Shown piece by piece: positions 10,469 through 20,600 of a stretch of DNA of 64,000 bases. The first letter of the stretch is position 1; the number at the start of each line of letters is the position of its first letter. The notes beneath the pieces were generated by a model. That model saw nothing but the letters and a program-made list of their open reading frames with translations. It was not told where the DNA came from and ran no database searches. This DNA comes from Symbiodinium natans (taxonomy: Eukaryota; Sar; Dinophyceae; Suessiales; Symbiodiniaceae). The stretch spans positions 1 through 64,000 of the forward strand of contig CAJNDS010000770.1 in assembly GCA_905221605.1 (NCBI GenBank), read 5' to 3'. Position numbers and translations under genes: made by a program.

Positions 10469-11061
10469 CCAGGGAATCATTGAAAACCTCGCAATTTGCA
10501 AAAATTTTAAAACATCGAGAATATGAAATTTCGAGAATGAAAAAAAATGAAGTGAAATCTTCATCTGATTTTGGATTGGGCAATGATTCTTTGATATATC
10601 CTAGATTCAAGGAATCCTTGAAAACCTCGATTTTCCTAAATGACTAAAATTGGAGATCATGAATTTAAAATCTCATCCAATTTTAATTTGGCAATGGTTC
10701 TTCAATGTATCCTAGATCTTTCATAGAATTCTGTTTGAGATTTTCATAGATATCTAGAATCAAGTGAAATGTAAGAGAATATAGTTATAACATATAATTA
10801 TGGTTTCATCATGATTCAGGGAATCATTGAAAATTTCGCAATTCGCAAAATTTTAAAATTTCGAGAGTATGAATTGAAATCTTCATCAAATTTTGGATTG
10901 GACAATGATTCTTTGGTATGTTCTAGATTCAGGTAATCCTTGGAAATCTCGGAATTTCCGAAATAATTGAAATTGCATAATATGAACTTAAAATCCTCAT
11001 CCAATCTTTAATTTGGCACTGATTCTTTGATATATCCTACATCTTTCATAGGAACTATATT
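10469..11061. repeat. Satellite C cluster 2 (about 320 bp units)
   Basis: Two diverged units in the same orientation as cluster 1. The landmark ATCCTTG lies near 10614 and its counterpart ATCCTTGGAAA near 10936, about 322 bp apart. It starts abruptly after the inverted satellite A relic. Confidence 0.8.
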
Positions 11062-11140
11062 TGAGGGAGCCTCCCGGCGCCTGATTTGAGGCCTCCTGGG
11101 GGCCTTGGGGGGCCTGTGTCATTTTCCAGGAGCAGGGCCT
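11062..11140. repeat. GC-rich tail of satellite C cluster 2
   Basis: TTTGAGGGAGCCTCCCGGCG to CATTTTCCAGGAGCAGGG, a diverged copy of 8943-9030. Confidence 0.7.
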
Positions 11141-11472
11141 TGCCCCCAACCTTTCCAAACCCTTCTTACCCATGATCTAGAGAAAAAACATAGGGATTTT
11201 CGGTAAGGAGGTTTAAGTAAATTGAAGATGTGGGCCAAAGAGGTTTGAGTAAATTGAAGATTTCTTGCGAAATGTAACTGCGACGCGGTCTTCTCGCACA
11301 AAACAAGAGGGTGGTTTAAGTAAATTGAGATGTTTATTCCTTCGTGGGACTAGTCATTTTTTTGATACGGTCTTTTCGCAAAAAAAAAAAGCCACAATCT
11401 ACTTAGTTAGTTTCGAAGCTTTGTGAACAAAACTCTTGCCAGGACATGGAGCTAGTTTCGAAGCTTTGTGAC
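11141..11472. other. Short-repeat spacer, no gene recognised
   Basis: It contains three copies of a GGTTTAAGTAAATTGA-like motif (about 11209-11324) and two copies of TAGTTTCGAAGCTTTGTGA near 11409 and 11453. No coding region can be supported. Confidence 0.55.
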
Positions 11473-11561
11473 CACGCCCAACCCACCCACAAGCGGACAA
11501 CATCGTGACACGGCCAACCCACCCACAAGCGGACAACACCGTGACACGCCCAACCCACCCA
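11473..11561. repeat. 36-bp minisatellite
   Basis: Units of 36 bp at 11473-11508 and 11509-11544, plus a partial third, with the core CCAACCCACCCACAAGCGGA. It abuts the start of satellite A array 2. Confidence 0.85.
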
Positions 11562-11563
11562 AT

Positions 11564-14500
11564 CAGCAAACAACCAACACGACGACAAATCGTGCCCGTG
11601 GCTCGTTTGTGATATCCCAACTCGTATCCCCTGTCTCATGTGTGAGATCACAAGATGCAGAACCCAATGCCAGTAACAAATCGTACCCCCTACTACTTTT
11701 TCTTTTTACATCCGATTTGCTGGTGTCTGTATGAGGCGTTGCAAGATGTACGATTTGTTGCCTGTGATTTGCTGGCATCTGTGTGGAGCATAGAAAGATG
11801 TACGATTTGTTGCCTGTGATTTGCTGGTATCTGTGCGAGGCATGACAAGATGTAAGACTTGTTGTCTGTGATTTTCTGGTTTCTGTGTGAGGCATGGCAA
11901 GATACACGGTTTGTTGTCTGTGATTTGCTGGCAGGGTAAGGAAATTGTCACACACATTATGCCTGTTCCATCCCCTAACCCTACAATAGATCGATCTTGA
12001 AGAAACTCGTCTTGTTTACTTAATTGTAAGGTCTTCAGGGTAAGGAAACTGTCACACACATGTTGTTTCTTCGTATTCCAGCAAACAATCAACACGGCGA
12101 CAAATCGTGCTCTTGGCTCGTGTGTGATATCACAAATCGTATCCCCTGTCTCATGTGTGATATCACAAGATGCAGAACCCAATGCCCGTAACAAATCGTA
12201 CCCCCTACTACTTGATCTTTTTACACCCGATTTGATGGTATGTATTCCAGCAAACAATCAACACGGCGACATATCGTGCCCGTGGCTCGTGTGTGATATC
12301 ACGACTCGTATCCCCTGTCTCATGTGTGATATCACAAGATGCAGAACCCAATGCCCGTATCTTTCTTTTTACATCCGATTTGTTGGTACCTGGCTGAGGC
12401 ATGCGAGATGTACGATTTGTTGCCTGTGATTTGCTGGTATCTGTGCGAGGTATGACAAGATGTACGATTTGTTGCCTGTGATTTGCTGGCATCTGCACGA
12501 GGCATGACAAGATGTACGATTTGTTGCCTGTGATTTGCTAGTTTCTGTGGGAGGCATGGCAAGATACACGATTTGTTGTCTGCGATTTCTAGTTTCTGTG
12601 TGAGGCATGGCAAGATACACGACTTGGTGTCTGTGATTTGCTGGCAGGGTGAGAGACTGTCACACACGGAACAGGCAATCTCTAAAAGCCTTCAATCTCT
12701 AAAACCCTAAACCCTAAAACCCGAAATCGTCAAGATCGAAGATAGATCGATCTTGAAGAAACTCGTGTTGTTTACTTAATTGAAAGGTCTTCAGGGTAAG
12801 GAAACTGTCACACACATGTTGCGTCTTCGTGTTTCAGCAAACAATCAACACGGCGACATATCGTGCCCGTGGCTCGTGTGTGATATCACGACTCGTATCC
12901 CCTGTCTCATGTGTGATATCACAAGATGCAGCGATCTTGAAGAAACTCGTCTTGTTTACTTAATTGTAAGGTCTTCAGGGTAAGGAAACTGTCACACACA
13001 AGTTGCGTCTTCGTATGCCAGCAAACAATCAACACGGCGACATATCGTGCCCGTGGCTCGTGTGTGATATGACGACTCGTATCCCCTGTCTCATGTGTGA
13101 TATCACAAGATGCAGAACCCAATGCCCGTATCTTTCTTGTTACATCCGATTTGTTGGTACCTGGCTGAGGCATGCGAGATGTACGATTTGTTGCCTGTGA
13201 TTTGCTGGTATCTGTGCGAGGCATGACAAGATGTACGATTTGTTGCCTTTGATTTGCTGGTATCTGTGCGAGGCATGACAAGATGCATGTTTTGTTGTCT
13301 GTGATTTTCTATTCTCTGTATGAGGCATGGCATGATACACGATTTGTTGTCTGTGATTTGCTGGCAGGGCAAGGAAATTGTCACATACATTCTGCCTGTT
13401 CAATCCCCAAACCCTACAACTTAAACCCTAAAACCCTAAATCTTAAAGATCGAAGATAGATCGATCTTGAAGAAACTCGTCTTGTTTACTTACTTGTAAG
13501 GTTTTCAGGGTAAGGAAACTGTCACACACATGTTGTTTCTTCGTATTCCAGCAAACATTCAACACGGCGACAAATCGTGCTCTTGGCTCGTGTGTGATAT
13601 CACAAATCGTATCCCCTATCTCATGTGTGATATCACAAGATGCAGAACCCAATGCCAGTAACAAATCGTACCCCCGACTACTTTTTCTTTTACATCCGGT
13701 TTGCTGGTATCTGGATGAGGCATGGCAAGATGTACGATTTGTTGCCTGTGATTTGCTGGCATCTGCACGAGGCATGACAAGATGCATGTTTTGTTGTCTG
13801 TGATTTGCTAGATTCTGTGGGAGGCACGGGCAATATACATGATTTGTTGTCTGTGACTTGCTGGCAGGGTAAGGAAACTGTCACACACGTTTTGCTTGTT
13901 CAGTCCCGAAAACCCTACACCTTAAAACCTAAAACCCTAAATCTTAAAGATCGAAGATAGATTGATCTTGAAGAAACTCGTCTTGTTTACTTACTTGTAA
14001 GGTCTTCAGGGTAAGGAAACTGTCACACACACATGTTGTTTCTTCGTATTCCAGCAAACAATCAACACGACGACAAATCGTGCCCGTGGCTCGTGTGTGA
14101 TATCACAACTCGTATCCCCTGTCTAATGTGTGGTATCACAAGATGTAGAACCCAATGCCCGTAACAAATCGTACCCCCTACTACTTTTTCTTTGTACGTC
14201 CGATACGCTGGTATCTGTATGAGGCATGGCAAATGTACGATTTGTCGCCTGTGATTTGCTGGCATCTGTGTGAGGCATATCAAGATGTACGATTTGTTGC
14301 CTGTGATTTGCTGGTATCTGTGCGAGGCATGACAAGATGTACGATTTGTTGTCTGTGATTTGCTAGTTTCTGTGGGAGGCATGGCAAGAAACACGGTTTG
14401 TTGTCCGTGACTTGCTGGCCGGGTAAGAGAACTGTCACACACATTTTGCTTGTTCAATCCCTAAAACCCTACACCCTAAACCCAAAAACCCTCAATCTTA

Positions 14501-17014
14501 AAGATCGAAGATAGATCGATCTTGAAGAGACTCGTCTTTTTGATTTAATTGTAAGGTCTTCAGGGTAAGGAAACTGTCACACACATGTTGTTTCTTCGTA
14601 TTCCAGCAAGCAATCAACACGGCGACAAATCGTGCCCGTGGCTCGTGTGTGATATCCCAACTCGTATCCCCTGTCTCATGTGTGATATCACAAGATGCAG
14701 AACCCAATGCCCGTAACAAATCGTACCCCCTACTACTTTCTTTTTACATCCGATTTGCTGGTATCTGGATGAGGCATAACAAGATGTACGATTTGTTGCC
14801 TGTGATTTGCTGGCATCTGCACGAGGCATGACAAGATGTACGATTTGTTGCCTGTGATTTGCTAGTTTCTGTGGGAGGCATGGCAAGATACACGATTTGT
14901 TGTCTGCGATTTCTAGTTTCTGTGTGAGGCATGGCAAGATACACGACTTGGTGTCTGTGATTTGCTGGCAGGGTGAGAGACTGTCACACACGGAACAGGC
15001 AATCTCTAAAAGCCTTCAATCTCTAAAACCCTACACCCTAAACCCTAAAACCCTAAATCGTCAAGATCGAAGATAGATCGATCTTGAAGAAACTCGTGTT
15101 GATTACTTAATTGAAAGGTCTTCAGGGTAAGGAAACTGTCACACACATGTTGCGTCTTCGTATTCCAGCAAACAATCAACACGGCGACAAATCGTGCCCG
15201 TGGCTCGTGTGTGATATCACAAATCGTATCCCCTGTCTCAGTGATATCACAAGATGCAGAAGCCAATGCCCGTAACAAATCGTACCCCTACTACTTGTTC
15301 TTTTTACATCCGATTTGCTGGTATGTGGATGAGGCATGGCAAGATGTACAATGTACGATTTGTTGCCTGTGATTTGCTGGCATCTGTGTGAGAAATAGCA
15401 AGGTGTACGATTTGTTGCCAGTGATTAGCTGGTTTCAGTGCGAGGCATGACAAGATGTACGATTTGTTGTCTGTGACTTTTAGTTTCTGTGTGAGGCATA
15501 CACGATTTGTTGTCTGTGATTTGTTGGCAGGGCAAGAAAACTGTCACACACGTTTTGCTTGTTCAATCCCTGAAACCCTACACCCTAAACCCTAAAACCA
15601 TAAATCTTCAAGATCGAAGATAGATCGATCTTGAAGAAACTCGTCTTGTTTACTCAGTTGTAAGGTCTTCAGGGTAAGGAAACTGTCACACACATGTTGT
15701 TTCTTCGTGTTTCAGCAAACAATCAACACGGCGACAAATCGTGCCCGTGGCTCGTGTGTGATTTCACAAATCGTATCCCCTGTCTCATGTGTGATATCAC
15801 AAGATGCAGAACCCAATGCCCGTATCAAATCGTACCCCCTACAACTTTTCCTTTTCACATCCGATTTGCTGGTACCTGGCTGAGGCATGGCGAGTTTTAC
15901 GATTTGTTGCCCGTGATTCGCTGGCATCTGCACGAGGCAAGACAAGATGTACGATTTGTTGCCTGTGATTTGCGAGTTTCTGTCTGAGGCATGGCAAGAT
16001 ACACGATTTGTTGTCTGTGACTTGCTGACAGGGTAAGGAAACTGTCACACACATTTTGCTTGTTCAATCCCTAAAACCCTACACCCTACACCCTAAAACC
16101 CTAAATCTTCAAGATCGAAGATAGATCGATCTTGAAGAAACTCGTCTTGTTTACTTAATTGGAAGGTCCTCAGGGTAAGGAAACTGTCACACACACACAT
16201 GTTGCTTCTTCGTGTTTCAGCAAACAATCAACACGGCAACAAAACATGCCCGTGGCTCGTGTGTGATATCACAACTCGTATCCCCTGTCTCATGTGTGAT
16301 ATCACAAGATGCAGAACCCAATGCCCGTATCAAATCGTACCCCCTACAACTTTTCCTTTTTACGTCCGATTTGCTGGTACCTGGCTGAGGCGTGCGAGAT
16401 GTACGATTTGTCGCCTGTGATTTGCTGGCATTTGTACGGAGCATGACAAGATGTACGATTTGTTGCCGTTGATTTGCTGGTATCTGTGCGAGGCATGACA
16501 AGATGCATGGTTTGTTGTCTGTGATTTTCTATTTTCTGTGTGAGGCATGGCAAGATACACGATTTGTTGTCTGTGATTTGCTGGCAGGGCAAGAAAACTA
16601 TCCCACACATTCTGCTTGTTCAATCCCTAAAACCCTACACCCTAAACCCCAAAACCCTAAATCTTAAACATCGATGATAGATCGATCTTGAAACAAGACT
16701 CGTCTTGTTTACTTAATTGTAAGTTCTTCAGGGTAAGGAAACTGTCACACACACACACACACATGTTGTTTCTTCGTGTGCTAGCAAACAATCAACACGG
16801 CGACAAATCGTGCCGGTGGCTCGTGTGTGATATCACAACTCGTATCCCCTGTCTCATGTGTGGTATCACAAGATGCAGAACCCAATGCCCGTAACAAATC
16901 GTACCCCCTACTACTTTTTTTTTTAACATCCGGTTTGCTGGTACCTGGATGAGGCATGACAAGATGTACGATTTGTTGCCTGTGATTTGCTGGAATCTGC
17001 ACGAGGCATGACAA
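11564..17014 (+). repeat. Satellite A array 2
   Basis: Begins mid-unit at CAGCAAACAACC, next to the minisatellite. Units have the same orientation and plan as array 1. One truncated unit at about 12931 joins AGATGCAG directly to CGATCTTGAAG, a junction shared with 30648 and 46148. From 13424 on, the array is a direct copy of array 1 with only three differences noticed: one C/T change near 16424, one fewer CA and one fewer T in a T-run. It ends at the junction element. Confidence 0.93.
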
Positions 17015-17235
17015 GGGCGCCCCGGCCAATTCGCCGCAGGCGTGGGACCCCCCCTCCCCCCAGGAACACGCCCAAAGCTTTAATCTTTTTCTAAACTCGA
17101 TTTGAGCTTTCGTGTTTCACACGGTCCCCCGGCCAATCCCAGATTTTCTAAACCCGATCCGAGCCTGGGAAACCCGTCCAACGGGAAACCCGTCCAATGG
17201 GCAGTTTGAATGGTTTTGGACCCTTTTTGTCCTTT
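17015..17235 (+). repeat. Junction element, copy 2, left part (split by the retrotransposon)
   Basis: Same sequence as 3595-3815. The element continues after the insertion at 26251-26304. CCTTT at 17231-17235 is the left target-site duplicate. Confidence 0.92.
17231..17235. other. Target-site duplication, left (CCTTT)
   Basis: Five bases CCTTT before the TG end of the LTR match CCTTT at 26251-26255 after the other LTR. Empty JE copies at 33583, 40432, 49065, 56747 and 63130 have a single CCTTT in the unbroken sequence TTTTTGTCCTTTCCAGACC. Confidence 0.93.
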
Positions 17236-17370
17236 TGCTAAACTTCAAGTCGCTCTTTTTCCTTGAACCGGTAAAGGCGCTGTCGGTAAAACATGAGTCA
17301 CAAATCCACACATGCTCATCAACCCTTTGGGTTGGTAGGTGGGGTTCCCAGGTAGTAGAAAAACTTTACA
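17236..17370 (-). repeat. 3' LTR (135 bp)
   Basis: Short LTR with TG/CA ends, identical to 26116-26250. Minus-strand sequence begins TGTAAAGTTTTTC. No TATA-like box is obvious. Confidence 0.95.
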
Positions 17371-17379
17371 CCCCGCCTT
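17371..17379 (-). promoter_or_regulatory. Polypurine tract
   Basis: AAGGCGGGG on the minus strand abuts the 3' LTR, the place where the plus-strand primer is normally made. It is short but in the right position. Confidence 0.7.
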
Positions 17380-17620
17380 GATGTTGTGCGAACTGTAAGC
17401 TCAACATCACTCTACAGTAACGGGTTTGTAGAAACTGTACAGGTATGTCGTTGGGCTCATCTGGTATTGTGCGATGGCCTCGTTGTGCTCTCCCTATCGG
17501 AGTCCTTGCACTCGGTGAAAACTGTTCCCACTGCTTCCTCGTGGGTAACACTTCGCTCAGGTAAGCTTGTACTCGTTGTAGCTCACACTGTACGGAAAAG
17601 TGAAACATTCCATCATTCAC
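17380..17620 (-). other. 3' untranslated segment of the retrotransposon
   Basis: Between the polyprotein stop at 17621 and the purine tract. No supported ORF on the coding strand; frames on either strand here are short and composition-driven. Confidence 0.7.
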
Positions 17621-20600
17621 TCACATGGTCCCGGGCCTGCAATTGCCACAAGGACGGTAGTGCAATCTCGCATGCACTGCTGCACTGTAAGTGAATCTCT
17701 CTGACCTTTGCACATCTGCACATGTAGGTCGGTGGTACCTCTTGCCATGAGGCGTGTACACATACTGGGGTTGTGCTTGTAGCTGTTCGTCCACATCCTG
17801 TGCCATAGGAATGATATTAACCATTCCCCATTCTTGAAATCGCCTTGCAAGCTCTTCGTCATTCACATGGATTTGGCTTGCTGGTACTGTACTGATTCCA
17901 GGCATCCCATTACCACTGCCTGTCGCTGAATCCTCTGGTGCATCACGGAAATACATATTGACTGCCCTTGCTGTACGTTGAACATCATCCTCATCGGGCG
18001 GACAATACTTTTGCACAAATCTTCGAATAGTGAATTCCTCCTGCGGTTCCTGTGGTCCTTCTTCCTGCGGTTCCTGTGGTCCTTCTTCCTGTGGTTCCTG
18101 TGGTCCTTCTTCCTGCGGTTCCTGTGGTCCTTCTTCCTGTGGTTCCTGTGGTCCTTCTTCCTGTGGTTCCTGTCGTCCTTCGTTCACCTTCTGCTCGACC
18201 ATGTAGAACAAGAGTAAAGCGAAAATTCCTCCTAGTAGCACACTGAAAAGAATAATCCATCCACTCACTTCCTTCACATAGATGAAAACAAATTCTCGTT
18301 CTTCTCGTTCTCGTCCTCCAAAATCGTCTGGCTGTCCTGCAATCTGAGAAATCATATTCACCATCATTGTCAAGTACATCGCTCTAGCCGTCTTGCTTCC
18401 TCGCTCATTCAACAAAGTTGCACGTAGTGCTCGAACTTGGCTTCGGCAAACTTCACCTGCCACATGTTCCATTGCTTCTTCTTTCCCATAACGCTCATGA
18501 CTTTCTCCATTCCACACCATGGCTCCAATATGGTACATGAGAAATCTCCTTCGAGATACTCCTAAGCGCTTTGTATTCAAGTCGGCAATGTTTAATTTGG
18601 TAGGCACTGGCTTTGCTTTGAAGCTGTTGTTCTTCACCCCTCGCTGAAGCCATAATACTCTCAGATCGATATGTTTGAGTCCTCCGACTCCTGTTCGCAT
18701 CATCCATTGTCTTCCCGCACTTGAATCCATCCGGATCTCCACGAGTAACTTTCCTGCAAGAAACATCCACAACTTCTTCAGTAACATCGCTTCTGATGCT
18801 CCTCCTGAGCATGCTAGCACTTCGGACTCTGCCGAACTTAAAGCTGTAGCTTTCTGGGTCCTGCTATACGAAAGTACTGGCACTGCATTCACACACACAA
18901 TCACTGATGATGTAGACCATCTCGCTTCACGGTCTGATGCCCAATCTGCATCCGTGAATACTTCCATACTGTGTGTTCCTTTCTTTTCTTCGTCTTCTTC
19001 TTCTTGCTCTTCTCTTTGATAGATCGCATCCATCATCTTGTTTCCAACCTTTGTGTACTTCAGTAGGAATCCCAGTTGCTCTGTTCCTTGCACATAGAGC
19101 AAAGCTTGTTTCAAACAGGTTAACGCTTGTTCCGTTGGCTTCGACATCTTACTTGCCAAACACTTCGTCACATGCTGTAAATCCCATCGGTCTTGAGAAA
19201 TGTACAACAGTGTTCCCAACGCTGAACGAAACTTCTTGCACTCGTTCTCCTCCAGTTCTTTGGAATTGTCCACTGTTCCAATCAGCTGGTGCTCTGGGGT
19301 TTGTCTTGGCTTTCGGTTCCCCAGCTTGTAGAGTCCTCTAAGCTTCTCGTAGTGCTTCTTCGACACTGTCACCAAAATTCCTTCTTCAAGGAACTCATAG
19401 GTCCTCTTCAGGTAATGAAGCTGTTCTCCCGATCCCCGGTGGGATGGGAACGGTCCCTCAACTGTGAGCTTGAAAAACTTCTCTAGCTCGCATATCAGCC
19501 ATCTTCCTTCGCCTTTCGCACCTGCAACTAGCTCGTCGTCGACATGAATCGACACTGCAATCTTCTTCACTCGGTGCTTCAAGATTGAGGGTATCCCAAC
19601 AAATTGCTCAAATCCCAAACGCTTCAAAATCTCAACCAAATGGGTAAACCATTGTTCTGCCGCTGATCTTTGCCCTGGCAGACACTTCTCCACTTTCCAT
19701 ACATGGTCTTCATCCAAACCAAGTAGTGTTCGAATCCACGGTGAGATATCAGCATACATCAGAGCTTTCTGCTTGACTTGCAAGAATGCGTCACGAATGT
19801 CAAGAACTGTAAGCTCCCAATTGTAGATGAGATGAAAAAGAAACATCATTCGCACTGCTGCGTGTCCTGACGTAGGACTAAAAGTCTCCTCCGTGCTCTG
19901 GGCTCCCGCACGGAATTCCCGACACACAATTCTGCATCTACGCTTCCAAACTCCATCTCTCTTTCTCCAATCGAAAACTGTCCTTAGTGTCAGAAACTTA
20001 CCTTCCTCTGAACACTCTTCCTTCTTGATCGTCTTCACAACCTTCATGTTGGCGAGTTTGTCAAGTTCAGCTTTTCCTGCCTCTGCATCCAATCTTTCAA
20101 GTTCCTCTTCGCTGACTTTCGGTGGTCGATCCTCATCTTCTTCTTCTCCTTCACTATCCGCTTCATATTCCTCTTCGCATTCCTTCCAGACTCTTTCTTC
20201 CCAAAGGTCATCTTCATGATATCCTGTTTCGTCTTCCTGTTCTTCTACCTGTCCGGCGTACAACGGTGGAAATAGACTTCCTTTCGGACTTCCAGGATCA
20301 GCACTTGTAGGTGAACTTTCCGCAGTCTTTTGTTGCTTCGTTGGTGGCTCCTCAGCATCTGCTGTTTTACTAGCTTTCGCAGGTTCCTCTCTTCCTTCTC
20401 CTTCAGTTTCTCTCTTTTGTCCCCCGCCTTGGTTGGAATCCGTTGATGAACTTCGAGGTGTAGGTTGACCACTGCTCAGCAATAGATCACTGATTGTGTC
20501 ATGCTTTGAACTTTCCACATCAGATCCTGCTTCATCTCCTGCTGGCTCTGGCTCATTTTCTCCTCCTTCTTTCTCTTTGCCTGGTTCTTCCATGATTCTC

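Larger units (their letters stand above)
9641..10480 (-). repeat. Inverted, diverged relic of satellite A with TTTAGGG motifs
   Basis: Read on the minus strand this resembles satellite A. GAAGACCTTACAACTACGTAAG near 9702 matches the reverse complement of the CTTAATTGTAAGGTCTTC segment, and ATCTTCGATCTTGAAG precedes TTTAGGGTTT as expected for the inverted unit. GGCAACAAATCGTAC is the inverse of the 52-bp subrepeat core. Divergence is much greater than between the other arrays, so this is an old block in opposite orientation. Confidence 0.75.
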
